Of a DNA stretch of 64,000 nucleotides, positions 11,669 through 23,800 are shown piece after piece. Within the stretch, counting starts at the first letter, position 1. Every line of letters begins with the position of its first letter. The stretch is from NCBI GenBank assembly GCA_024741835.1, contig JAENRP010000024.1, positions 186,001 to 250,000 on the forward strand, in the 5' to 3' direction. Source of the stretch: Diplocarpon mali (Eukaryota > Ascomycota > Leotiomycetes > Helotiales > Drepanopezizaceae). The translations under genes were made by a program, and so were the position numbers. Below the pieces are notes generated by a model, which was not told the DNA's origin, searched no databases, and saw only the letters and a list, made by a program, of their open reading frames with translations.

Positions 11669-12129
11669 GCTGGGGATTGGCGGGTGGTTGCGGGTGTCTT
11701 CGTATTGCTTCTACTGACCTCGGCGACTCGTGGATGTCAAGGGAACGTCTTTACTCTGGCGATCAAGGAGTGGTCGATTTAAGGCTATAAAAGCTGTCAT
11801 TCCGTTGTCGATGTTGTCAGCGGCTAGATCATTGACCTCCTAATATTTGTCCGGCATGGAGTTTCAAGTCTCCAGGTCAGATCAACCGTCGATGGTTGTC
11901 CAACAACCCCTGCTTGTCATCTATCTGTGGCCGGGGCCGGGGAAGGGCAGCGGGATTGTGAAGACCCCTGTAAAATGCAGCTCCGATCTCGCCCATTTTC
12001 AAGTCTCGTAACCCAGGACTCTTTGAGACATTCGAGCGAACCCACACTGACTTCGCAGATGAATTCAAAATACCTGCTTCTTCTTTACAATCTTTTAATT
12101 TGAAACTCCCCTTCTCATCCATCACCAAC
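11669..12129. promoter_or_regulatory. Divergent promoter region between ERV2 and the aminotransferase
   Basis: The 461-bp gap separates two outward-facing genes. A TATA-like TATAAAA at 11786-11792 is oriented toward the aminotransferase, about 340 bp before its ATG, which would imply a long leader. The ATG at 12130 has a good context (CACCAACATGG). Nothing else stands out. Confidence 0.35.
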
Positions 12130-13551
12130 ATGGACTTTCCACCAGCACCTGTCAATACCATCGACTGGAGCGATATTGGCTTCAAAGTCCGCGAAGGTAA
12201 ATATACCCCACTACCCATGAAACCCCTCACTGCTCACATATTTTAGTCAATGGCCACATCGAATCCCATTACAGTGTCAAGTCCGGCGCCTGGTCGAAAC
12301 CTCAATTCATCACCGACCCCTTCATTCGCCTTCACGGTATGGCACCCGCCCTCAACTACGGCCAGCAAGCCTACGAAGGCATGAAAGCCTTCCGCTCTCC
12401 CAACAACGAAATCACCATCTTCCGACCAAACCGCAATGCCTCGCGGCTCGCGCACTCCGCAGCCATGGTCTCCATCCCCCCCGTCCCCGAAGCCATCTTC
12501 TCGGAGTGCGTACATGCTGCCGTGTCCCTGAACGCTGCCTACGTTCCGCCCCACGAGAGCGGCGCTGCCATGTATATCCGTCCTTTGATATTCGGCTCCA
12601 GCGCTCAATTAGGGCTCAATCCGCCCGAGGAATACACCTTCTGCGTATACGTACTCCCCGTGGGTACCTATCACGGCGTGCACCCCGTCAAGGCTCTTGT
12701 TCTGGAGGACTTCGACCGTGCGGCGCCAGACGGGACGGGAAATGCAAAAGTGGGCGGCAATTATGCGCCAGTGTTAAAGTGGAGCGACAAGGCGAGGAAC
12801 GAGGGATATGGGATTACATTGCATCTGGACAGCAAGACTCGCTCCGAGATTGATGAGTTCTCTACGAGTGGTTTTATTGGGGTTAAAGGGACAGGAGACG
12901 ACATAACACTCGTAACACCAGATAGCAAGTGCGTTATCTCGAGTGTGACTTCGGATTCTTGCTTGGAAATTGCGAGGAGTTTTGGGTGGAAGACGGAGAC
13001 TCGTTCAGTAAGACATTTTCCACACACCACTGCTGCTTAATTCCGCCCCTTTTGGCATAACCGAAACCGGCTACTACAAGCGAGTTTGGGTGGATCCTCG
13101 AATTCTGCATAAATTTCTCGGAATGTATGAGGACAAACAGCACAAGAAATTTATGCTAATGCGCAGATAGATTAAATACGAAGAGCTCCCCAGCTTCTCA
13201 GAAGTCATTGCTGCCGGTACCGCAGCAGCTCTCGTTCCCATCCGGTATGCCACCCTCAACCTCTCAGTCTCTTCTTTTTCCCACTTTTCTTCCACCTCAC
13301 CCCGAACTAAAACACGCAGATCTGTAACTCGCAACTCCCGTAACCAAACAACAATCTACATCGCCTCCTCGTCCGAAGAACCGGGTCCTGTCTGCGTAAA
13401 ACTCCTCACAACACTTAAAGGCATCCAAAGAGGTAAGATCAAGGACACATTCGGCTGGAATAGTAAGGTAGAGAAGGTGGGTGCGCAGAAGTATAGCGTG
13501 GGCGAGACAACGACTGGGGCAAACGGGGGAAATGTGGATAAAATGCCTTGA
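12130..13551 (+). CDS. Branched-chain amino acid aminotransferase (class IV, PLP-dependent)
   Basis: Four exons, 12130-12196, 12247-13007, 13171-13244 and 13320-13551, encode about 377 residues. The fold-type IV aminotransferase signature is clear: L-N-Y-G-Q-Q-A-Y-E-G-M-K-A-F near residues 58-71, R-P-N-R-N-A-S-R-L, the PLP lysine in N-A-K-V-G-G-N-Y-A (about Lys190), I-D-E-F-S-T-S-G-F-I-G-V, and near the C-terminus A-A-G-T-A-A-A-L-V-P-I-R. These enzymes move the amino group between Leu/Ile/Val and 2-oxoglutarate, in mitochondria or cytosol; no clear mitochondrial presequence is visible, so cytosolic action or a role in secondary metabolism is possible. The second intron (13008-13170, 163 bp) is long for this region. 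The gene is the last intact one before the repeat block, with its stop about 1.1 kb from the AT-rich edge. Confidence 0.92.
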
Positions 13552-14640
13552 ACAGTGGCTTGGAACCGCTGGAACGAGATAAGAGACTTATGGGGAAGCA
13601 GGTGCAGTTTTCATGGTTGGTGTGAGTATCAAATGGAGGATGGGACAGACAATGGCGCGCTTTTGCCAGATGTCTCAAAGGGGAAAATAAGCGACGTCTG
13701 CACTTGAACGTTGCCATTGAACAGAATACGGATAGAATTTCGTGAAAGCCCTTTGCTTATAGGTACGCAGCACAGCAGCACAGCAGCTAAGCGATTCGCT
13801 TGTCCTCACTTTCTCTTAACGTATTTACTACCACATCAGCAAGTTAATCGGCACAGCTATCTCACAAGATGCCGCGTTTCTAAGAATTGGCTCTGCAGGA
13901 AAAGCCTAGCGCAAGTCCATGCTGAAATCAGTATACCATATGCCGCATCGCCTAGCGTACATCCAGCTTGGAAAGTAGCAGCTATCCACGTAGTAATCTC
14001 AGTACGGAGGGGCACTCTAGAATCTGAATTGAGGGAATTTCGCTCCGGTTTCTGGCAAAGGATGTATACTTCTCTGCTTGAGTCTGTATTTTCTGAGCTC
14101 GATACAGGCGGGATTATAGTTTCGAGTCACTACCACATATCACCATGTTTTCTGCTCGCAAACCTCGCTCGCTAGCTCTCAACCATCCCCCCACCCGCTG
14201 CTGGTGCGAGTCGAGAAATGAGTGACGTCGATCACTGTCATAGCCAGCTCCAAGATCTAACGCTCCTTGAGGCAGGCCTTGTTCAGTACTCGCTCCTGAG
14301 AGGTGCCGGCGACCTTGGGAAGCCTGGCCTGTGAAATAACATATGACTCTCCTGAGAGTAACTAGTAGCTGAGTTGCGAATTGGTTGGATAGTGAGTAGC
14401 TAGATTTTGTATGATTGCTTTGCGACTTTGGCGAAAAGGGAGGAATTTCTCGTACATTGGTGTGGAATGGTTCCTGCAGTGTTGGCCATAGGTACATCAG
14501 GAGGTAGCTCGGATGGATATCCAGGAAATAGAGATTAGCTGGATGCATATCTAATCAGGATATACCCTGTTCTTTCAGTAGCGGCAAATGAGGATCTCTG
14601 GCTCCTAGGAGGTAGGTAAGTTTTTGGTTAGTCAGAGTCG
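13552..14640. other. Unassigned stretch between the last gene and the repeat block
   Basis: Composition drifts from gene-like to AT-rich over this 1.1 kb. Two mid-sized frames, 13711-14175 plus and 14114-14548 minus, show no domain I recognise and partly overlap. The start of the RIP-affected block is placed near 14.6 kb because TpA becomes very frequent after that. No LTR end or TSD could be found at this boundary. Confidence 0.4.
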
Positions 14641-14699
14641 ATGTTATAAATAACTGGTGTGATAGGGAGTTGTATTAGACTCAGAGGAGTAAACCCTAA

Positions 14700-17600
14700 G
14701 AGAAGATATTTATAGTATATCTAAGTGCCTAAGGCACCTTAAGTGCTGACTAATACTACCCTTTCCATTCTAGAAGGTTTTTACTCCTTATAGTACGTAT
14801 GAAGCCCCCTAAGTAGTATAGTGCTAGATGTCCTACTACTCTAGTAATAAGACAGCTATATAATAAAATAAGCAATGGCTACTAGACTGGTTATAACCTG
14901 CGCTCTGCTCTAGACTAGGTATATCGGAGCTCTAATATAGATACCGTTTAATATATGAAAATAAGTAAAAAGCCACTTATAGTTCCCTTCCATTTTTTAC
15001 TCAATAGCACCTTACAGATGATAGAGTCTCTAAAGGTTTAAATATAATAGGCGCTAGCAATCGTATATACTGCCTTTAGCAGTTTAAATGCTGCATTACC
15101 GAGTCGAATATTCTAGAATATAGGGAGCTCTTATTCATTTGATATGATTAAATAGCCTTCTTATAGTCGGAACGCCTTTAGGTAATCGCTATAAAAGTGA
15201 CCTTATATACTTATGCTATTGATCTAATAGAAAGTATATGATTTCCTTAACTTGCTAGTATAACCTACGATAATAAAAGGGCTACGCTATACTAGCCTTA
15301 GCTTTTTACCTAACTGTCTCTTATCGAATAATATAACTAATTGTCTAAGGATTAGCGTTTTATTTAAATAGACCCTTAAGTTATAGCGCTCCTTTGTATA
15401 TTAATAAGCAAAATCGGATCTAGCGTTAATGATCTCTTAGACTTCCTATCTCTTGACTATATAATCTACTATAAGGTCGGCGTATTTATTACTATTAGGT
15501 AATGCAATTTCTAACCTACTTTCTAAACCTTTAAGAAGTGCAGCTAGCGATTAATAGCGGAATAGTAGGAACTGTTTACTAACTATATTAAAGCTATTAA
15601 ACCTAAGTAGGATTTCAAATAGGCTATAGCTAAGATAGGCAATATAACGATTATTAAAGTTGTAAAGCGCTTAATTAAGCTATTCAAGCTATACTTATAG
15701 TATAAGGCATACCTTCTTTAGAACTTGCTGAAATATATCGACTGCTTTTTCGATCATTCTAATGGCCTTCTTAGCCCTAGAGGGCGATATAGTCCAGACC
15801 GCGCCTTATTCCTTTGCCTAATTGACTACTTCTGCTTCGAAATAAGGGCCTAGATTAGTATAAATACCAACTAGTATACTATATATACTAAAGATATTAG
15901 ATAGGAAATCAATAACAGTAGCCGAATCATTAGCATCGAATGCCTAAGCCTATGCGTAGCGAGAAAAGTAGTCGATAACTAGCAAGATCTAGCGAACTTT
16001 ATCTAGCCGATTGAAATTAGGGAAGGGTCTAATCTAATTAGCACTAAGTAGCTTTATAATACTAGAAACTATAACTTTAGTAAGGGTCTAGGTCTATTAA
16101 GCGATACTATACTAGGTATAGTGTAAATAGCTAAGTATATAGTCTCTTATATCTTTTGCTATACTAGGCTAGAATATATCAGATAGCTTTTAAATAGTAA
16201 TAGTAGCTTAAAAGTGGCCTCCTTTATTATAGGTAGTATATAGAACGGCTAATACTTCGCTAGGCAATATATAACGCTTGGTCGCCCCTTGGATTTGGAT
16301 ATATAAGTTGCTTTAGCTATTAGTGCTATACTAGTCCACCTTCTTATAGAAAGCGGTTTGTTAGGTCTTAGTAATATACTAATCTAGGTATTTGGCTGAA
16401 ATAAGGAAGCCAGCTACTTTAGAGTACCAGTTGCAATTGCGGTACTTAGTTCGCGGTAGATGATTTCATTAGACACTTTCTAAAGCGAATAATCGTAAGA
16501 TAATTAGAAGGTACTTAGACTTCGATCGCTTAATATATATAGGGTCGGCATATTATAATCTGGCTATAAATAATAATACCCCTAGTGATACTATTAGGGA
16601 CTCCCTTAGTATTATATAGCGCAACTCCTTATTATAAAGTAGGTTGCCGACTTATTTTATCAGTTCTTTATAGCTACCCTTTCTATCTCTTTAAACCTAC
16701 TCTAGTTTAGCATTAGATAGATCAAGGTGGCTAAAGTCGTTAAGGTAGTCGGAGTCTTTATTTGAATTAAGGAAGATAGTTCTAAAGAGAGCGTTAGCGA
16801 TCTTATTCCTTAAACTTAGGATCTAGCGTATTTTAATATTTAACTAGCGTAGCTTAAATGCCTACCTTGCGTAAATGCCCTTAATGCTAAATGACTTTAA
16901 GAAGTAGGTCAAAGGCTAATAGTTAATAAAGACAGTTGCTATAATCGGCCTTTTAAATATATAATTGAACTTGCGACTGAACTTTATAATTATATATAAC
17001 TTGCATTTATACGTTTTATAATTGCGTTGCAACCTTAAGAATATAAAGGCGTTATATAAGATTGCCACTTCGGTCCCTTCTCGCTGCTAGGTAATATAAT
17101 AACTAGCTTTTTATTTGCTTGCATTAAAATAGAAGTAGACTACAGATCTTCTACTATCTTAGCTATATATATTAAGGACATTTGAATACTTCTAGTGTAG
17201 TATCTTAAAAGACACTTATTCGGCCTTTCCTTAACGCTAATTGATATTACTAGTCAGCTATAATAGTAGCAACTTAATCTTTGCGAAGTTTTTTATAAAT
17301 TGTTAGGTAATACTAATAGCGCTAATAAACTTATAAACCTAGGTAGCAGATTTAAGGACTAGCTATGCCTGAATCTTGTTTAATCGCTCTAGTTTAGTCG
17401 AGATCAGACCTCTTGACTTATAAGTAATACTTAGCGCAATGACCTTATCTATAAACAGTTCTATCTTTTTAAAGGAAAGCCGCATATGCGCTTATACTAC
17501 CCTTAGGAATAATTCATCTACTATAAATCGGTAGCCTTCCTTAAAATCCTAATAACCCTTAAAGATATTATCAATATAGAAGCTGTATATAGGAAGAGAG

Positions 17601-18033
17601 TTCTTATCTAAAGCAACGATTACTAATAGTTGGCTAGCAAAGTCGCTATAGTCTGACTTATTAGGTAGTATCTAGCTAAGTATAATATATATTAGTTCAG
17701 TTATACTATAGCTAGAAGTCATCGATCCTTGCGGTATTCTAGTCTATTAAAGCTGCCTGATACCAGATATTATAAAGGCGAAGTAATAGCAATCTACTAG
17801 ATGAACTGGCATATACTAATATGCGTTCTTAAGGTCGAATTTAAGAAATAGCTTATACAAGGGATAACCTAAGTAGTTATATAGCTTTATAGACAATTCC
17901 ATATAATAATTAGGCATTCTTTTAATTATATTGCAGTAGTTAAAGGTAATTCGGGATTTGTCCTATAGTTATAGGTTCTCTACCTTATTGATAATAATAG
18001 CCTGCGCATTCCAATTAGATAACTGGCCATTTG
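14700..18033 (-). mobile_element. Element G (Ty3/gypsy type), 3' part: pol remnant
   Basis: Minus-strand order is RT, RNase H, integrase, the Ty3/gypsy order. The left end could not be set: no LTR matching the right end (35664-35858) was found near 14.6-15.3 kb, so the 3' end may be lost. The right end at 18033 is the TSD (ATTTG, 18029-18033) of element A. Joining 18033 to 33693 after removing A and one TSD copy gives an unbroken frame (I-I-V-A-N-G-Q-L-S-N-W-N-A-Q-A), which proves the two parts belong together. Confidence 0.85.
15500..18033 (-). pseudogene. Element G pol remnant: reverse transcriptase, RNase H, integrase
   Basis: RT spans about 17.2-18.03 kb, with L-K-F-D-L-K-N-A-Y, then R-I-P-Q-G-S-M-T-S-S and a catalytic box that reads Y-I-D-N-I (17564-17578) where Y-x-D-D is expected, so the second Asp is lost. 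RNase H lies at about 16.8-17.15 kb (L-Q-R-N-Y-K-T-Y-K-R-K-L-Y). The integrase core is at about 15.7-16.06 kb, with V-I-D-Y-F-S-R-Y-A, T-N-L-G-P-Y-F (Asp to Asn expected from the family) and the retained Glu in M-I-E-K-A-V. Stops sit where Trp and Gln codons should be. It cannot encode active protein. Confidence 0.85.
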
Positions 18034-18225
18034 TATGGTGCGGTCGGCTGGAGGGCCTTCATTGGGTCGCTTAGGAGGCTCGCTGATATAGATGAAGATG
18101 ATTGATTGTTCTTTAGTATATATATGGTAAGGAGACTTCGGAAAGAAAAGGGAGAGTCTATGACTTAGTAGAGTCACGTAGAGGGTCTTTAGAATAAGTG
18201 GAGACTCTGCCTATTTTACATAATA
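18034..18225 (-). repeat. Element A 3' LTR
   Basis: It pairs with 33501-33692 (same length, 192 bp). On the minus strand it ends in CCGCACCATA, from an original ending in CACCACA as in element B. A short purine tract (AAGGGG, minus strand, about 18228-18235) just before it is the likely polypurine tract for plus-strand priming. Confidence 0.92.
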
Positions 18226-20056
18226 TACCCCTTAGTTAGGCGATATTCTTAGAATCGCTTAGCTATTTAGATAAAATAAAAGAAAGAATGGCAGTTATAA
18301 AGAAAAGAGACTCTATCTTATATATTGCCCCTTTAAAGGTCGTTCCTTTTAAGATAAGAAGGGTTGCTATAGGTAATAAGTGTACTTAGGAATCTTTGTA
18401 ATTCTATGCTAATGCTCTATTAGGCTTCCTATAGAGTATTTCCATCGCAAAGGTTCTCCTTCCCTTCTTTTAAAAATAACCCTCCTTTATTATTTAAAAT
18501 ATTATCTTTATATTAATAATTTTTAAATATAGAAGGAACTCCTACTTATTATAGCCCCGGCCGCCCTTATAAAGTAAGACCCTTGGAGTCCTCTATACCT
18601 TGCGTTATACTAACTTTGCGCTAAGTCGCTAGCGCTCCCTTAGGAATAGGAACCCTATCCCGGTCCTCCTAGCGCCTGCTAGGTAATAAGCCGCTGCTGC
18701 CGTTCCTACTACCGCTGCCGCCTCTGCTGCTGCTACTATTAGAGAGCCTTGCCCCTACTACGCGCCGTATGCCTAAGCTTATAATAGAGTGCGATAACGT
18801 ATGCGTGTATTATATTGCACGTAAGAGCATTAGTAATCTCGATTATTAATGCTTTAATAGTACCTTTGGTATATATTACGTTTATTATATAATATTAAGT
18901 AATAGCTACTAGCAGGCTAGCAGACCTCTCCTTGCCTTTTAGGAGGCTATTATATCGGCCTACGCCTGCGGTACCTTTAAGGAGAAGGTGGCGCTACTAT
19001 TAAATATAGTAAAGGGTGCGCTTTAAAGCTTTTATAGTACATTTTATTAAGTCTTATTAAGTTTTAGGCTGATTTTAAAAGATAAGAGCGATTGGACCCT
19101 AGTGCTAGGAGGGCTTACTACTCCTATAAGTAGTAGTATTGCTGCCTCCCTTACTCTTAGTATACTATTCCTATTCGCTCCTAGCCCCTTCGGCTCGGAC
19201 CTGTTTGCCCTTATCGCTGCCGCTGCTCCTATCCCCTTTGCTGCCGCTATTGCAGCTGCTGCTATAGTATCTCCCTTTATCTCCCCTATCCTTGCTTCTA
19301 CTATCGCCGCTTCTGCTATTGCTACCGCCCCTGCTATCCTCGCCCCTATCGCCCCTGCCGCACCCCTTGCCTTCGCCCCTACTATCGCTAGTATATTCGC
19401 TAGTAGGCCTTTGGCCGAGGGAGTGCCTCTAGGCCTCTCTTAAGAGGAGATTTATATAAAGCTTATAGCTATAGCTTTATAGCTCTTGGCCCTAACTAAG
19501 AGGATCTAAGAAAGGGTCGCGCCTTATAATAGTAGCTTAAGAATATTACCTATCTTATATTTTTAAAAAAGGAGAGCTTTTATAATACGCTTTATAAGAG
19601 AAAACAAGTAAATATAACTATAAAAGAGTAAGAGCTTATAAGTATAAGTCTCTTAGTAATAAGTGACTACTTGCTAATAAGTGTAAGTTGCTAAACGATT
19701 ATTTAAAAGCTTTAGAGGTTTAATAAATAAATAAAGCTCTTAAACTTCTAATGGTCTAGGTTCTTAATAAGCCTATCTGCGTATATCTCCTTAATAAAGA
19801 GGTAGATTATCTAAAAGCTTCCTTTCTAATACTCTTAGCAGATCTATATATTACTAATTTTAATATATTAAAGGCTTATTTTAATCTTCTTATTCTTTAT
19901 AATAATTAGCTAAATCGTCTATTAGTTATTATAATATATATTCTATTTAAAGAGGAAGTCTATGCGAATCTCCTTAAAGAGGCGTTTTATAGCTATTATC
20001 TCCTTTATAATAGAAACCATACTATAGAGTTCTATTTTAATAAAGGAGAGTATGAT
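18226..20056 (-). pseudogene. Element A: RNase H C-terminal part and extra 3' Ala/Gly-rich region
   Basis: From 20056 leftward the end of RNase H continues (same sequence as 43656 onward in element B). It is followed by a region between RNase H and the polypurine tract that ordinary copia elements lack or keep short. At 19100-19440 the element-sense strand gives a frame rich in Ala, Gly and Ile (A-R-G-L-L-A-N-I-L-A-I), and element B has the same peptide at 60060-60422. GC content is locally high because it is made of GCN/GGN codons with few CpA sites. The function is unknown. Confidence 0.6.
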
Positions 20057-20357
20057 TGTTGGTACGCAGATTCCTATGCAGGAGGCAAGCTGCCCTTGTT
20101 CCTGGGGTCATCCTATACAGCTATACCATATGCAATATAAGGGGTTTCATATATATTTCGGACGGCTATTTAGCCGGAGGACCTTAAAAGGATATCTATA
20201 TACAACTAGGAGGGACTATAGGAAGGAGGACATTTATAAGTATAAAGGTACTATCTCAGTTATATAGAGATAAACAGACATTATAATAAATTCTTTTTTT
20301 AATAATAAGTACTTAACTATATTCACGTGAATATCGATTACTAATATAGAACCTATA
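20057..20357 (+). repeat. Element C 5' LTR
   Basis: It starts TGTTGGTACGCAG and ends CCTATA (from CCTACA). It is nearly collinear with 27825-28125 over 301 bp; the second copy starts TATTGATACGCAG, a TG-to-TA change of the RIP kind. A likely primer-binding site follows from about 20358, but the tRNA could not be named. Confidence 0.93.
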
Positions 20358-20879
20358 CTAATTAGTAGTAGCACCTTTACTATAGATAGCAAGGTTATTA
20401 AACTGAAGAATTCTTTCTTAATTTTAAGAAGTACTTGATTATATTTCCAGCTTACCTTAAATACTAATCCAAACGTACGAAGTAATATCAGTTACTACTA
20501 AAGGGGAAAAGGCGAAAGGTACGCGAATCTAGCTAGAGTTATTACTTTAAAAGTAGATACTATCCTCTTCTACCTGCGTTCTATTACGCATTATAATTAA
20601 GGCAAAACCGGAGTGCAATTGGTATCTTAACTATAATTAGACAATAGTGTAATAATATATAAAATATAATCATATTGGACTTCTTTCAAACCCTATTAAA
20701 GCGTAGAGCAATATCTGGATAATATTAGGAAATGATTAAGGGGGAACTATTAATGCCGCTTAATCTAAGGTAACCTTAAACACTAAGGGACTCCGAAAGG
20801 GATACAAGACCCTAAGAGGATCAACTTAATAAAGAGGCCCTTAGATCAAAAGATTAATATATAAAGAACTTCCGAAAGA

Positions 20880-23800
20880 TATTATATAATAGCAAAAGGA
20901 GAAGGCTATACCTCGCTAAGGACTTTTAAAAGGAATTCTAAGATTAGATAGTTAGCGACTTTAAATCGCTAGATAAGGATGTTCGATAACGCTTAAGGGA
21001 CAACCTTCAATACTATAGAGTATACATTCAGTATAGGAAGGGCGTTTCAATCGGCTAGGCACTTTTCGATATAGTACACTAAAAAGGAAACGAGTAGCTA
21101 AAAGACTAGCTAGAGTCATAGACCTAAGAAGTACTAAACTCGGTTATAGCATAATCTCCGAGATATAGAACAAGGTCTGCTTCAGAATTTGCCGAACCTA
21201 TGCAAATAAGCGAACCACCTGCTTAAAGGGTTACTATAGCTAGATAAGAGATACTACGCTAAGACTCGCTTTAATAAGGATACCCTAGATATAATAATAA
21301 CACTTTATAAGATAACTTATATAAAGCAAATACTTTAAGATAAATAACCGAATAATATAACTTTAAAAGAACACTTTATTAACCCTAATTAGGATAAACC
21401 TTAATCTCGCAATACTTAAAGATCCCGAATCTAATACCGATGCCGCTAATCCAATCGAGAGATAGATCGTTACCACCCTTTGCTATAGGGAGAGGTTCAA
21501 GAGCGCTTCTAAACCTTAACCGAAGCGACGCTCAACTATCCTAGTATATTATAGAACCTTTGACTTCAGATTAGGCCAAAACCCTTATAAATTTAAGTAA
21601 GATATATACTAAGGAGACTTAGTACTTAAGTAAGAAAGATCACCTTAATAAGAAGCTTTATATATTTGCCGATTTATACCAAAGAGCCTTAGTAAACTAA
21701 AGCATATAGCATAGAGCCTTTCCATCTATACTATAAGACTCGGCCTTAATATATTACTATTAATACTTATAAAATAAGAACTTTAAGTTTGCTAACCTAG
21801 TAGAGGCCATTCAAGCTAATTACAAGACTAAAGAGAGAAGTAGCAGATTCTTAAGAAGGTAGTTTTAGCTAACATTTGACCTATTTTAATAAGAAGACTA
21901 TTAAAAGGGAAAACCGATCCTAACCTAACTTAAGAACTATACTAAGGAGCTATAAAACCTGCAATTGGGCCTATATACTAATATAAGGAACGATCGATCC
22001 ATTAGAGACAGACTTATATAAGGTATTTTTAAGAATCAGCTATTTCAAATGGCACTTTTTAAGCTACTAGCGATATTCCTAGCTCTATTAGATAGCTTAT
22101 AGGCTTACGCAAAAGTAGTTACCTAAGATAGACCATCTAGACCTTAGTACCTTAGTTCAGCTACTAATAGACCCTGATATTATTTAGCTAAGGAGCAAGG
22201 GTAATCCATAGCGCACTTTTCAAATAAAAAGATAAAGTTTACCTAAGGTAATAAGAGAGGAATAACCTTCTAATTAAAACCAGGCTATATAAGGTGCATT
22301 ATATACTAGAAAAAGGACTGCTATAGTAGCAAGCACTTAGAAGAAGAAAGAGCCGCCTAAAAGTCTCGCTATATAGTAAGCTAACAAGCCGAAGAGTATA
22401 AGCCAATAGATAAAACATATAAGGCATACTTAGCTTAAGAGGACAAAGGAGCATATTTAAAAGGCAATAGGACTAATAAGGATAAATAGGAAACGTCTTT
22501 AGAAGAGGAAGACTAAGCAATTAGCGACCCTAAGGATAGTAATATCAACTTTACTATAGTATTCCTAGCTTTTAAAAAGGAGTATAACTTAAGAACTATG
22601 CTTAACCAGCTTAAAAAGTAAAAGGCTGAATACCTCTTAATAATAAGGGTTAATAAACCGATATAAACAAACCCTAAGGTATTTATAACCTAATGGACAG
22701 ATTAATTCTTTTAAGGATTCTTAATTAATATAGGCGCCTTAAATAAAAATATAAGAGGAATCAACCAATTCAAAGCCTTGCAAAATATATAAGACGCAGT
22801 TCTGACTCTACTTAGCGCTGAAAAGCATAAAATTACCTTTAAGGCAGGTTTGCGAAATGCAATCGGTAAGACAACTATTCGAATACCGGCAGGCCCTATA
22901 GAGTTCTTAATTATAAAGGCAGATATACCGTTTTTAATCTGCTTGCAATAATTTAATAAAATAGGAGCTAAATATAACAATCTGCGCAATTTGCTTATAA
23001 TTAGTAAGGAGAAACACTTAATTATCAGAAAACATAAGCACCTATAGCTCCTACTTAATATAACAGAGCAACTTCTAATAACTTCAAAGGGTATAATCAA
23101 TATATACTACTTAATAGAAATAGAGATCCAAAGGCTATATAAAAGATTCGAACATCCTTTAGTAAAGCGCCTTAAACACCTTTTAAACCAGGCTGGTCAT
23201 AACATCGACTCCAGTATTATGGCAAGAGTAAGGGAAATATGCCAATATTATCAACTCTACGCTAACGCCCCTTATAGATTCTAATTTAAGCTATAAGATA
23301 ATATCGACTTCAATTATACTATATATATTGATATTATTTAGTTCAATAGAAGGAACGCCCTTTATATGGTTGATAAAGCGATAGGATTTGAAGTCGCAAG
23401 GTTCTTACAAAAGGGAATAGGAGCACATTCGGCCGATATAGTATTTCAAGCCCTTAAATTAGCTTAGCTAGATACATATATTAAACCTTTTGATTTTATA
23501 GTATATAACTATAGCACCAACTTCAACTTAGCAGAGTTTAGAAGCTTTCTAAGATCTATAGGAATAACCCTTAAACTGGTTCTTATAAAAGCGCACTACT
23601 CTATTAGTAAGGTCGAACGGTATCATCGCCCTTTAAGATATGCCTTTAAGATAATAACAGCTAAATACCCCTGATTAAGCGATAATAAGAGGCTGCAAAT
23701 GGCTATTAAAGCAATCAACAATATAGCAGGGCCTAATAGGATAATTCCTACCTTGCTTATTTTTAAGGCATATCCGAGGCTAACTAAACTAGATCTACCA

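Noticed and set aside
13711..14548. A 154-codon plus frame and a 144-codon minus frame near the compartment edge
   Set aside because: They overlap in part, show no recognised motif and have unlikely codon patterns; no protein-like conservation can be seen.
14640..14720. A missing 3' LTR of element G near the left edge of the repeat block
   Set aside because: No stretch resembling 35664-35858 in the needed orientation was found, so none is annotated.
19102..19443. 113-codon plus-strand Ala-rich frame
   Set aside because: It is antisense to element A; the element-sense strand matches the frame conserved in element B, so the plus-strand frame is a shadow.
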